Source: Plutella xylostella (lineage: Eukaryota > Arthropoda > Insecta > Lepidoptera > Plutellidae). From it: 64,000 nucleotides of DNA. Numbering within the stretch: position 1 is the first letter of the stretch; every line of letters starts with the position of its first letter. Under the pieces are notes generated by a model. The model worked only from the letters and a program-made list of their open reading frames with translations, did no database searches and was not told where the DNA came from. Of the stretch, positions 20,601 through 32,048 are shown piece by piece. The DNA lies in NCBI RefSeq assembly GCF_932276165.1, contig NC_063992.1:11834995-11898994 (forward strand), given 5' to 3'. The position numbers and the translations under genes were made by a program.

Positions 20601-21584
20601 ATAATAAAAAATAATTAATAAATAAATAATAAAATAATAATAATAATAAATATGTGGGGACATCTCACACACGGCCATCCGACCCCAAGCTAGGCAGAAC
20701 CTGTGTTATGGGTGTCGGACAGCTGATATATCTACACAAATACATAGATAGATAGATACTAAATATAAATATTAGAGATGCCACGAATATTCGGCAACTA
20801 TTCGGTATTCGGCCTATTCGGCCAGTTTTTTCAGTATTCGGTATTCGGCCGAATAGTGCGTACTATTCGGGCCGAATACCGAATAGTAAAACATGTAAAA
20901 AATGACTTGTTATTTTAATCAAAATTGTGTATTTATTTCCAAATCAAAACACTTACTTACTTAAAATTAATCAGTAGTAAGTTGTGCTGGATAAAAACGA
21001 GCATTTTAGCATTTTTTGGTAGCCTACGATTGCGCTTTTCATTGTAACCACCCTCAGAAAATAACCTCTAACTATAAACGCTACTTCCAGGTGAAGAAGA
21101 AAGATAAAACTGTTTGCTTGCCTATCGCATTGGAGTAGCTGTAATGATAGGTTTTAAGTTATTAAATAAATAAATAAATAAATAAGTTTTTGCAAATTTC
21201 AAAAGGTTCGGGTATTGTTTTTTGTTTGCTGACCACCACTTGTAAGGATCGGTCATTCGATCTAGGCGAACTATTATCAAATAAAAATTCAACATCTTTG
21301 CCACAGCATTCTGCCTCCTAATAATTAGCATTTCTCATATAATCTGTAGCGACTTCTTCAAAGAAGTTCCACGAACAAAAAAAACAGGTAGCGCCGAATA
21401 TTCGGCGGCCGAATATTCGGCGCTTCGGCCGGCAGTGTCGTGGGTGTTGATATTTATTAAATATCAACACCCAAGACCCGAGTACAAATATCTGTCTTTA
21501 AACAAATATCTGCCCCAGCCGGGAATCGAACCCGGGACCTTCGGCTCAGTAGTCAGGGTCACTAACCACTGCGCCATTCGTCGT
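20601..21584. mobile_element. Insert cluster in the foldback right arm: LINE/SINE tail and ATTCGG-rich hAT-like MITE
   Basis: About 20640-20775 contains the lepidopteran repeat tail TGGGGACATCTCACACACGG and CCCCAAGCTAGGCAGAACCT. About 20781-21432 starts GAGATGCCACGAATATTCGG and ends with clustered, inverted CCGAATATTCGGCG motifs and GTCGTGG, the pattern of a hAT-type non-autonomous element with subterminal ATTCGG repeats. Exact tips and target duplication were not resolved. The left palindrome arm lacks all of it. Confidence 0.55.
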
Positions 21585-21590
21585 CGTCGA
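21455..21590 (-). repeat. tRNA-derived SINE head
   Basis: On the minus strand: CGAATGGCGCAGTGGTTAGT (A-box), GACTACTGAGCCGAAGGTCC, GGGTTCGATTCCCGGCTGGG (B-box) and CAGATATTTGTTTAAAGACA, then a short divergent end with a ATTTAATAAATAT palindrome. The head matches that of the copy at 25901, but the body is truncated. Confidence 0.8.
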
Positions 21591-21789
21591 ATTGATCCAC
21601 TGAGGTCGATTTTCGTAGAAAATTAGTAAAAGTATTCATAACTCCTAAACTACTAAAAATTGCTGAACATACATGGGGGTGATTTGGCTACCCCTTGACC
21701 TAAGGAATCAAACATTTTGCTTTGGTCGTCACTCTTTGGGCCACCCGGTATACATATATGTATATTTTATCTTTTATATATCCATCATC

Positions 21790-21905
21790 CATCCATCACG
21801 ACCCATCACGTCCCCACTGCTGGGGCACGGGTCTCCTTCCAATGAAGGAAGGGTTTTAGGCCTAGTCCACCACGCTGGCCTAGTGCAGGTTGGTGGACCC
21901 CAACA
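21790..21905 (-). repeat. Partial SINE-like repeat (CGTCCCCACTGCTGGGGCAC family)
   Basis: This shares CCCATCACGTCCCCACTGCT, GGGGCACGGGTCTCCTTCCA and ACCACGCTGGCCTAGTGCAG with the repeat at 5490-5697. Only one end is present; it stops where the MITE at 21929 begins. Confidence 0.75.
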
Positions 21906-21928
21906 CAAGCAAGGTAAGTATTATATGT

Positions 21929-22161
21929 CGCAGTAAGATAGTTATAGCCGTAATATAGTTATATCCCTAGGATATGATTATAATATACCGGAACATAGTT
22001 ATACGAAAGCGATTCATTACTATCTCACTAGGAATATAGTTATAAAACGGACCAAGTTTAGTGATATAGTTATATTACTAGATTAAGTTCAGTGTTATAA
22101 ATATATTACTTGATTAAACTTAGTGAAATAACTATATTACGGCTATAACTATCTTACTGCG
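21929..22161. repeat. MITE with 33-bp inverted ends (CGCAGTAAGATAGTTATAGC)
   Basis: Ends 21929-21961 and 22130-22161 are inverted copies of CGCAGTAAGATAGTTATAGC plus CGTAATATAGTT. The interior holds many ATAGTTATA motifs in both directions and no ORF. Confidence 0.75.
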
Positions 22162-22494
22162 CCATATTAATAAAATAATTTAAAAAAATGTTTGCACTCC
22201 TGGAGGAAAATCTACACAGACACCTGGGAACGGGGCCCAGGTAGTGTCGGCCTTTAACCGACTAAAAACACCAAGTAGTGTATTTCTTGTTTTTTTTCTA
22301 TATTTTACACAGTCACACTTACAAAATGGCAACAAACATTTGAAGGATAGGGCCAATGTCAGCCGTCTTCAGAGAACTTAGACGCCTGTCAGTGGCCTCA
22401 CCCTCCTTTTGTCATAGCTGTTGTTTTGCCTGGTGTTAATGTGTGACAGTGTTCTTAAAACTATCTTAATTTTATTGGTTAGTTCTTATATACC
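22162..22494. other. Inserted or intergenic DNA, nothing recognised
   Basis: This contains GGAACGGGGCCCAGGTAGTG and AT-rich DNA between the MITE and the transposase breakpoint. No gene was identified. Confidence 0.4.
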
Positions 22495-23918
22495 CTCTGT
22501 AGGTATCCAGAGTCACCTGTTGATAAGTTATTCCTATTTTAGTACTATGTATGATGTACCGTAGTAAATATAGCAATAATATTTTCAAAATCATATACAA
22601 ACCAAGAAGCCAAACTGATTCACCATTCCGGTGCAATGTTTGCATTAGGGTGTTGATCTGGCTATTTTTCCACACAAAAGCATCATGGCTTGTGTCTACA
22701 AACTTGGGGTTGATGCTGAGGATCCGGCATTCATGATCACACATCTAGAAATAATATGGTAAGTACCTACACACAACAAACACACACGCTCTCACGCCTT
22801 GTACTAATGTACTTGCGGGGTAGGCAGAGGTGCATTGCTGCACCCACTTTTCGCCAGAGTGTTATGTTAGTCCCAATGTAATAGGGGGCGGGCCTATTGC
22901 CATTTTACGGGCACATCCAAGACCCGAGAACAAAATATCTGTGTTTAAACAAATATCTGGTAAGTACCTATTACAAACAAATCAGGGTTGTTGTAACCAT
23001 TACTATTGTGGAGGCAGTTTTAGTCCGGACTTTAAATAAGTTGATAGAACTAACCCATCTATGTAATGGAACTTACCATTTGTACATTCAGGGAATGATA
23101 GTGCTTCCTACAATAATACAGGTGCTCACTTTCTCTTTTTGGGGTTTGAAAATCCTAAAGTGGCAGCCATCTATGCATCCAACCACACCGGGAATTTTGT
23201 ACAAATCGTAGAAACTGAAAATGAAGAACAAATTACTCAAATTAGCATTCGTTGTAATAAATTTACATACCTAATGGAAGTTTTTAATGATATACTAGGT
23301 ATTTTTATACAAACTTTTGTTTTATTTGTTCCCTGGCTTCTGGAGTGCTTGGAAATTTAATAAATTTTCGGACCACATCCGGATGGTTCAATGCCTCAGT
23401 AACTTCCTCAATGTACCGGCTTGTTGCCTCTTGAGATAGATGATTGGCTACGCCAATCACCCTTTGGTAGTCTCCATTGGCATAAAACAACAGCACACAA
23501 AGCACCTAAAACACATGATTTTTTATATATATTTTAGAAGAAGAAGGCTGCAGGATGAGATAAGGGGGCGTGTTTCAGTGGCATGATGGCATGCTTGTGG
23601 CGCAGGGACAGAACCAAATGGAGATAAAACCCTACATCTTATGTGTTATGAATGAGGTGCACTACATACCTTAGACTCTAATGAGACCCTTTGTGAGCTC
23701 CTGAGGTTACCATAATTATATTCTTAGAGTATCACAAAGATACTCAAACCCAGCTTTATTAAGCCGCTTAGATACCGCTGAATAAAATGGGTATCGGAAA
23801 TAGAGTCGATGGTCAAACTCTCCCTCCGTGTTCTTAGCTCTTGTCGCTCTTGCTCGCGACGCTCGGCTTCCTCTGCCTCTGCAGCCATTCGCCACGCAAA
23901 ATATGATCCCATTGCCAC
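22495..23918 (-). pseudogene. PIF/Harbinger (HARBI1-like) transposase, N-terminal half, intron-containing
   Basis: Minus-strand exons recognised: (1) from an ATG at 23918, Glu/Arg-rich N-terminus, then HFIQRY and, across shifts, VSKRLNKAGFEYLCDTLR and YNYGNLRSSQRVSLESK; (2) 23311-23505, VLCVLLFYANGDYQRVIG to FPSTPEAREQIKQKF; (3) 23077-23214, YDLYKIPGVVGCIDGCHFRI (first catalytic Asp) then, after a one-base shift, EHLYYCRKHYHSLNVQM; (4) 22603-22744, CDHECRILSINPKF and THDAF-like SHDAFVWKNSQINT to WLLG; (5) from 22516, GDSGY (second Asp) then LQR and loss of homology. Introns have GT-AG ends. The continuing half is at 13228-13822. Frameshifts show it is dead. Confidence 0.85.
22770..22965 (-). 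repeat. SINE copy (5'-truncated) in an intron of the HARBI1-like pseudogene
   Basis: The minus strand reads AGATATTTGTTTAAACACAG, TGCCCGTAAAATGGCAATAG, CCCGCCCCCTATTACATTGG and AAGTGGGTGCAGCAATGCAC, ending GTGAGAGCGTGTGTG. It is the same family as 10868 and 25901 but lacks the tRNA-like head. It lies between exons 3 and 4 of the pseudogene. Confidence 0.85.
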
Positions 23919-23956
23919 AAATTGGTCTCGATATTAAATTTTAACTAGATTCTAAC

Positions 23957-24843
23957 TAGGGTTTCGTTTTTCCCGACCTTTTTCTGTTCCCGGGAAACGG
24001 GATTATTTTTCAAGATTTCCCGGGATTTATTTTAAATGCTTGGTTTTGCTATTTTCGGGTATTAAAAGTCTATTAAAACACTTACAATTAAATCAAATAA
24101 ACTTTTATCACTCGTATAGGCAGAAAAAAGCAACAGTCAGATAAATTAACAACCAAAATTATAATTATTTGTTTTACATGCCAAATCATTTGTTTTTCTT
24201 AAAATTGTACCTAAATTAAATAATAAAAAAGGTATTATAATTAACAGTTTGAAAATAATATTATTATGACATATAATTAAAATAGAAAATTAATTACACT
24301 TGAGGTAATGTTTTAGAAAAATTAATTCATTCAACGATTTATCGCTCAACCTACTTCTTATTTTGTTTTTTTCTATGCGTTAGTAGTTAATTTTATAAAA
24401 AAATAAACGCGGACACAAAACGGGGACATAAAAAAATATGACAGGCGTCACACTAGCGTTAGCTTTTACATTTTTAGGTAGGCGGTAGGACCAACAGATA
24501 AATAAAGATGAAAATATTGAATCAGGAAGAGGTGAAACAAGGTGATGTAGATGAGTAATTTATCTTTGCAATGCAGCTGCGCGAAAACGAAAACACGTAT
24601 GATTTTCCAATAATTTACAACAAAACCGAGTTTCTGATCGTAGACGACAAGTCTGCCGATATATTTTTTTTGTTTAAGGTAGGAGAAACAGATAAATAAA
24701 TATGAAAATATAGCATATAATCGATTAAAAAACAAAACCCGGGAATTCCCGGGAATGCTATTTTTTTCCCGGTTTCGGGAAGGACAAATTTCCTGGGTAT
24801 TCCCGGGAACGGGAATTGCCGGGAACACGGGAACGAAACCCTA
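23957..24843. mobile_element. hAT-like non-autonomous element (887 bp, TSD ATTCTAAC)
   Basis: The tips are TAGGGTTTCGTT in inverted orientation, flanked by perfect 8-bp copies of ATTCTAAC at 23949-23956 and 24844-24851. Both subterminal regions are packed with palindromic CCCGGGAA / TTCCCGGG motifs, likely transposase binding sites. The AT-rich interior has no transposase. It sits immediately upstream of the HARBI1-like pseudogene start, about 0.5 kb from the peptidase promoter region. Confidence 0.85.
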
Positions 24844-24851
24844 ATTCTAAC

Positions 24852-25317
24852 CAACAAAAAACACTTCTAACCCACAAATTTTCGGTGAGAGCAAAAACTA
24901 CAAAAGTTTTCGAATTAGTTGAAGTTTACTACCAAAGATCTGTTTATAAATAAGAAATCATATGAGACAAATTGATTAATTTATAAAATAAGGCTAAGAC
25001 TTGGCTGTAGTTGAAATGAACCGAGGGTAAAATGAGCTTTGAAGAAATGATATCTAGATAAAACAACATTAGACTAAATAATTATATACGTATATAAAGT
25101 GAGCCTTAGTATTCACGACTTTAGGTGAACTGAACTAAGGGTGTAATATAATTTGATTGAATGAAGTGTAGTTTAAAGTAGTGTTCGATGATTGGTCATA
25201 GGTGAAATGTTACAAGGCTAAACGTGTTTCGGAAAGGCGTAGTGAACCCACCAATTTTAGTTTATGATAGTTTCCGCTAGAGGCGCTGCTTGTAAATTTA
25301 TGGAAGAAAACTGAAAC
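24852..25317 (+). other. Upstream region of the peptidase gene
   Basis: AT-rich DNA with no repeat recognised. It should hold the gene's promoter-proximal elements; none could be named. Confidence 0.4.
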
Positions 25318-25325
25318 TATAAAAG
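25318..25325 (+). promoter_or_regulatory. Candidate TATA box of the cysteine peptidase gene
   Basis: TATAAAAG stands 119 bases before the start codon. A GTACAGTAGT sequence at about 25357-25366 could be the initiator, although the ~40-base distance is longer than usual. Following it is a GC-richer leader (GAGCTCGCAGCCGCTCGCGA) up to the ATG. Confidence 0.4.
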
Positions 25326-25436
25326 TTTTTAAAACTATCAAAAACCTATACAAGACGTACAGTAGTGAGCTCGCAGCCGCTCGCGAGCTCGTGTGCGTGT
25401 CCCTGTGTCTCTGTGTGCGTGCGTCACGGCTGCAAC

Positions 25437-28400
25437 ATGAGTGTGCGTGTGTGTCTGCTGGCTCTGGTGGCCGGTCAGTACAATACTTTATTCATTCACA
25501 TTATATTATTAATCAAATAATAATAATGCTCTTTTTAGTGCTTATTTAGTTTAAATTTTATTACTTATCGATAAGTTTTTACTTAATACTTAATATGGTC
25601 GATTAAATAGTAAATATTATTTAATCAATCAGTTACCTGCTTAAAAATAATCAAATAAGTATAGTTACCTACCGATACCTATACTATTTACAGTACTACA
25701 GTAATTTATTGTGATCAGACTTTTATATACGCTCAGGACAAGCTCAGGAGCAATGAAAAAAATCCAGTGAACAAAGCACCAAATTACTGTTAAACGGAAA
25801 AATCTAGTTTAATGACGCCTTCTACAACATTGAAGTACATTTAACAGAGCATCACGATATTAACAAGTAAAAACGTTAATATTTTGTTAAATTTTTAAAG
25901 ACGGCCGAATGGCGTAGTGGTTAGTGACTCTGACTACTGAGCCGAAGGTCCCGGATGCGATTCCCGGCTAGGGCAGATATTTGTTTAAACACAGATATTT
26001 TGTTCTCGGGTCTTGGATGTGCCCGTACAATGGCAATAGGCCCGCCCCCTATTACATTGGGACTAACATAACACTCTGGCGAAAAGTGGGTGCAGCAATG
26101 CACCTCTGCCTACCCCGCAAGGGAGTACATTAGTACAAGGCGTGAGTGCGTGTTTTTTTTTTTTTTTATAATCTTGAATAAATTTAATAGGGGTAGTTTG
26201 GTGTCGGTATTTTATGAGTGGAACTATTTCATTGCCAGTGAGTGTATTAATATTCTTATTTTATTATTTATTAATTTATAATATTATTACATACCTAGAT
26301 AGTCTTAGTTTTAATGATGTCTATGAGGAAAAAGATTCTGATAGAGCATTCGACGCCTATTTTAATATCTTTAAGTTTTTCTGTGACTTGTGTTTTCCAC
26401 TCAGAAGAATAAAAATTACGACATTAAAATAAAACAAAATGGATCTCTAAAGGTATTAAAGCTTGTAGCAAGCGGAAACGAGAGCTACTGTGGGCATAGA
26501 GACGAGCTCCAGACTCCAATAAGGAGAAACTCAAGCTCTATTCAAAAAAACTTAGGTTAATAATCAGGCTCACTCAGAAACACCAGAACGATTATAAAAT
26601 TTACAACTAAAATACAACGAATAAATCTAAAACAACGTGGAAAATCATAAACTAGACTAAGGAAAATTTACCTCCCGAACCAATAAGCCAAATAAAAATT
26701 AAAGGGGAATTAATAAAAAATCCTTCAGACATTGCTGAAAATTTTAATAATTATTTTGTAAATGTAGTGAAATCTAATTTGAATCCTAGTAAAAACTCTG
26801 ATAATAATAATTTTAAGAGTGACAAAAAATATAATTATAATAATTTATTGGACATTAAAAATTACAAATGATTATTTATGAAACCATCAACTGCACGTGA
26901 CATCTATTTGATAATAAATTCGCTGAAAAACACTAACAGCACTGGTTACTAAAACTAACAATACTAAAATTTTGACTTTCCCGTGTCTCTAATTATACGA
27001 AATATCAGTTTTTATACGAAATAATAATAAGATTTTTGATAAAATCAACAACAAACGACAAAAAAACTTAATAAAAGCAATGCCTCATAAGATTGCACTA
27101 TTTAGTAAGAGTGTACTTGGTATGGGCCCAAAGATATTCAATACACTGACAAAATATATACGTGACATTCTATTTCAAAAGAGAATTATATAAGTTTTTA
27201 CTAGAAATGCTAGAAAAGAACTACTATAACCTAAATGAGTTTTTTACAGACAATATTATATGACGATATACAGGGTGTTGCAAAAAGGGTATACTAAGCC
27301 GAAACCAGCATGTGCAGCATGTTATGTCTAAGCCCGAAACTGAAATCAGAATTTCAATATACATAAGTACCGATATATTTTTCTTTTATAGTCTTCAATT
27401 GTTTCAATTAAGACCGACGCCTTCTCTCTATTGTGTACGCCTCATGGCAAAGCATGGCATGTTCTAACTTACATATAAGACTATTGTAACTAACCTGTGT
27501 TTATGCAAATAAATTGAAATTGAAACATACAACCGATTCTTCAGAATAGCATAGAACATTCATGACTGCGTCACCTCTAAGTTAGCAGCTAATTTTGTGT
27601 ATGTAAGTAAATCCCGAAATGGCGGAAAAATAAAACCCGCAGCCTCGAGGTGTAATGAACAGCAGCGCCGCCCGCCCCGAGCGAGGGCGCCGCGCCGCCC
27701 GCCCGAGTCACTCTACAAAGATCTCACTTGCAAATGTTGAAACAAACTAACATAATGACGCCACCCGTCAACAATATTGAAGTACATTATAAACAGCGCG
27801 TATTACGAACGAAAAATGTTTTTTTTTATATTTTGTTTTAAATTTTATGTTATAAAAATTGGGGAAGTTTGGTGTCGACATTGAGCTGAAATCAAGGGGA
27901 TATGTACAAAGGTTCCACTCGAGAGAGCCACGTACAGGAACTTCACCCCCTATGAGAATAGAATAGAATAGAATAGGTGTCGACATTTTTTGGGTCGAAC
28001 TTTTTATATGCAAATCATAAATAAGTTTATGAAGATTCTACTAAACCGGTGAGCTGTGACCTCGTAGAATCACGTGGATGTGGCGAGCGACCCCGCGGCG
28101 GCCGCGGGACGCGCTGCTTTACATACAGTTTACATCACGCTCTGCAAATTGCTGTTCCATTAGAAAATCAGTCCATGAACGGCGGAGTAATCGGTGAACA
28201 AACATAAAAAATATAAAAAAAAAGATCCCGACGAATTGAGAACCTCCTCCTTTTTTTGAAATCGGTTAATAAAGTGATTGACACGATAGTTACTTTATTG
28301 TTGAGTGAAAAAGCTACGAAAACAGAAAAGTAATGCCATGAGTAATGGGCAATGTTCGAAAAAAATCGACAACGCTTATAATTTTTCTGACGATAGGAAT

Positions 28401-31400
28401 AACCCTCCGTATCATCCTAAAAAATCTCAGATTTTTTCTATGCGTTAGTAATTTTATAAAAATCTGGATGATGGATGAATCTTCATGGAAAAAGTCCTAA
28501 AGTCCGTAGAATCCCCGTTTTGTGAAACTTGAAAAGTTTTTTTAGGGGTCACTTGCAGAAATATATTAAATCTAGATTTAGTGTCAAATCTCGATTTAAG
28601 AAATGTCAGTCCATATAAAATTTGACACTAAATCTAGATTTAATATGTTGGTGCAAGTGGCCCTAGGACTTTTTCCATCGTCTCAATGAGCAATAAAAAA
28701 ATATATGTCAGGCGTCACATTAGCGCTCAGACCAAATGAGCCGTTTTCCTTGACAGCTGTCAGTTGAGCTTTTGGGTAAGCCGATAGATGGCGTGAAAAC
28801 GCAGTGTACCAACTGTCAAGAATTACATAGAGAGCAAAGAGTACTAAACTCAGAATAAGAACTCACTAGTTGTGATTAAATGTCGGGTGGTAGCGCGAGC
28901 CATCCTTCCGAGGCTCAGACTGCATGTGGCTTGGGATAGTGCTAAGTATTCTGTGAATAGTTCTACCCGCGCCGTCACGTAGTGTTCTTTTCTCTATGCG
29001 CGCCGTTTGAACGGGTGCTGCGTGCGTTAGGGGATTGCCTTAGGCATTATTACAGTATAGCAGTCACTATCACAAGAGTCACTATCTCACAAGAGTCACT
29101 ATCTCAAAAGAGTCACTAACTCAAGTGCACTAACTCTACAGTATCAAGGGAGGAGGAGCAGATAGCTCAATTACAACTCAATTAATACAGGAGAAACACA
29201 AGGAAACTGAGAAAACTTGAAAAGAACGGCTGTACGCACAATCGCACTGAACGCTGAAGCAACAGTGACATCGACATCATAGAGAAAATAATACTACAAT
29301 TCTACCTACCTACGTCACTTTCACATTTCGTTAGCCTCACAGAATAACATATTGTGATCTGAGTGTGTTCTGAGGGTTTGAAAGTTGGTACAACCCCAGA
29401 CAACGCCATCTATTTCTCCAAAAAGGAACTTTTTTTTTTTAACAAACGCCTCATTAGCGTTAGCTTTTTACATACTCTTTGGTCACACGTCTATCCATAG
29501 ACCTACTTCGACTATCGGTGCTCACATCGTAAACTGTCCGCAGCGAGCATAGGATTCGATACTATTTTCGAATCTACACGAAGAGTCACTTTTACCAAAC
29601 GCTAAACGTAATTAAATCAAATTTTAAATACATTTTGTACTAACTGACAGACGTATGACAGGCTACTAAATACGTTTAGCGTTTGGTGAAATTCCACCTA
29701 ACATATGGAAAAAACAAATGTCACTTTTGGAACTAACTTTGCCTTACATTTTGACAGTGACAGTTGACGATACGCAACGTTAACGGAGGATCTAACTTGT
29801 GCTCACGACTGTTCTAGTCTAAGAGTGCAGATAGAGCTTTTTTATTGAATGAGTTTATTATTTCTGATGACACCTGATTCATTGTTTTTATTTATAAGAA
29901 ATAAGTAATAAATAATAAATAACATTGCGCAAATAACCATGACAAGAACTTGACCCGAGCTTTGCCTCGGGCCGCGACCGGACGAAGCTAGGCTCGCGGG
30001 GAAGCTTACAGCAACAGTTGATACCGGCCATCAACACTGAAAATTTGTATTGATTATTGAAAATTTGTAGGTATATAGTACCTACCTAATGCAAAATTTG
30101 TGAACGTGTTGAATTATAAAAATAATGCAAATAAAGCATTTAAGATTTTAAGAAAACCAAAAACAGGTCGATCGTTAATTCGTGACCTTTAGATCCGATC
30201 CATATATTTGATAGTAGAAGTGCCTCGTCTATTTTATTATCTAATGATCTCAAACTAGCAAAGAATGAGATCCCTTGCGTGAACTCTAGATTGTGACATA
30301 TCATAATATAGGATGTTGCAAATGTGGTATACTAAGCTGAAAGAGGGTGACTCATCCTGAACTTTTTTCTACAAATATAAGAAAATCTCGAAAAAGGAAG
30401 TGCACCCCATTATAAAAAGTCACATGACACAGAGCTTCTATGCAAAAGCAAATTTTTTACGTTGTCCAAAATAACCCCTGAGTCACCCGCTTAGGCTAAC
30501 TATACCCTTTTTGCAACACCCTGTATAAAAGAGAAAGATCATAATATTTATGGCAATGTTTACCTAACTATATTGGGTATTTTTCAGACCATAGTTATCA
30601 CACCATAAGGTATGAAGACCAGAAACATAATATTAATATTAATGTTGTATTGTTTCAGGAGCACTATGCAGCCCCGCCCCCCTCGCCCCCACGGCCGCCC
30701 CCGCGCGCGCCCCCCGCTCCTCCGACAACCAGCGCTGGCTGGACTTCGTCGCTGGTACGTCGCGTGGCGCCGCACTTGCTGTGCCGAACTATGCTTACTA
30801 TAATAAGGGATTTCGTTACGAGAAGAGAGGTGTGCATGGTGGACCCGAGTAGGTACACGGGAATGTTAACAATAGGCTACAGCAGCCGCTGGTCACTCCA
30901 ATGTGTAGATAGTTAGACGCTGAAAGAGCTGTCTGACCCATCCTGTCATATGATATCATACTATGGTCGGATTAAAGCTGTATATGTGTCGCAGGCAATT
31001 TGTAAGATCTCGCCGTTTACATACGGCGTCGTCAGTTTACAAACGCTCGTTGTTTTGTAATTTGCCGAAGGCATATTGATAACTCGTTCAATCGTTCTGA
31101 TTTCGACGTTAATTGCAGTATTAGGGTGACCATGATAAAACACAGTTTAAACTTTGAACAAATGGAAATATCAGTCTTTATTTCAGGATTTCAATTAAGA
31201 CTTTTTACTTTTGTCTTCTAAAGTAGGTAGGTACCTAAGCAGGTAAGTGCTACATAAGTTTAAATAGGTATTTAATAAAAAGATACATTTAAATTAAAAA
31301 CGTAGTCATTTATACAAAACAATAAAACTAGGCATTTCCAGATAAAAACAAACACTGGTGCCCGAATGCACTAAACTAAGGAAAACGCTAAACCCTTTAC

Positions 31401-32002
31401 TAAACAATTTATGAAGCTCTAAATTAATATCCTGCATGTGTCCTCCGTACACCGGGATCTATGGATAATGTAGTAGTTTTTAGGTGCAGAATAACCTCAA
31501 AAACTTTTTCGTTTGTCTACGGCCTTTTTACTGCTCCTGCACTGTAATAAGTGACTTTAAAGTCATAATTATTTGGTGAAAATGGTTCTATACTCGTAAT
31601 ATTTGCACTGTTTTGAGTATTTATTGAGTCACGGAACCACTACTTGACGCCATTTTTGTTGTTGTGATCAACAGCGCCGCGCGCGGTAAGAACCAGAACT
31701 AAATTCTTCAATTGGTCGCGGCATTATGTAAACGGCGTATGGATTGTCAATGAAATGTTGTGGCATACTATAAAATGACTCGGCAATATACATTTTGCCT
31801 TCGGCATATTAAAAAAAAGGCGAGCGTTTTTAAATTGACGACGCCGTATGTAAACGGCGAGATCTTACAAAATGTCTGCGACATATGCATAACGCTGTGT
31901 GCATGTATGTTCCAGACTATGCGCGTGCGCAGACGTCGCAGAGCGGCGGCGGCGGCGGCGGCGTGCCGCAGCCCTTCCGCCTCGACCTGCCCATCGGTGA
32001 GT

Positions 32003-32048
<46 letters not shown>

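Larger units (their letters stand above)
13865..21748. mobile_element. Foldback element with ~457-bp inverted repeats, enlarged by nested insertions
   Basis: The left arm (13865-14211 plus 14781-14888) and right arm (20316-20600 plus 21585-21748) are reverse complements once inserts are removed. Outer tips read CAGGGTGGCCCAAAGAGTGA (left) and, inverted, CCGGGTGGCCCAAAGAGTGA (right), each next to TA, a Tc1/mariner-like target. The arms end at TATTATTTGCAGAAT. Inserted pieces: a 569-bp repeat in the left arm, a LINE in the loop, and a LINE tail, a hAT-like MITE and a SINE in the right arm. No transposase belonging to the element was found. Confidence 0.8.

Noticed and set aside
23139..23360. 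Plus-strand ORF (MGFENPKVAAIYASN...) as a host gene
   Set aside because: The minus strand of the same bases encodes the HARBI1 motif GVVGCIDG, so the plus frame is a shadow.
25901..25975. tRNA gene
   Set aside because: A- and B-boxes are present, but the sequence continues into a SINE body shared by other copies and the B-box is mutated.
30584..30858. GC-rich antisense and alternate-frame ORFs around 30.6 kb
   Set aside because: They overlap exon 2 of the peptidase gene; only the spliced frame joins to the other exons.
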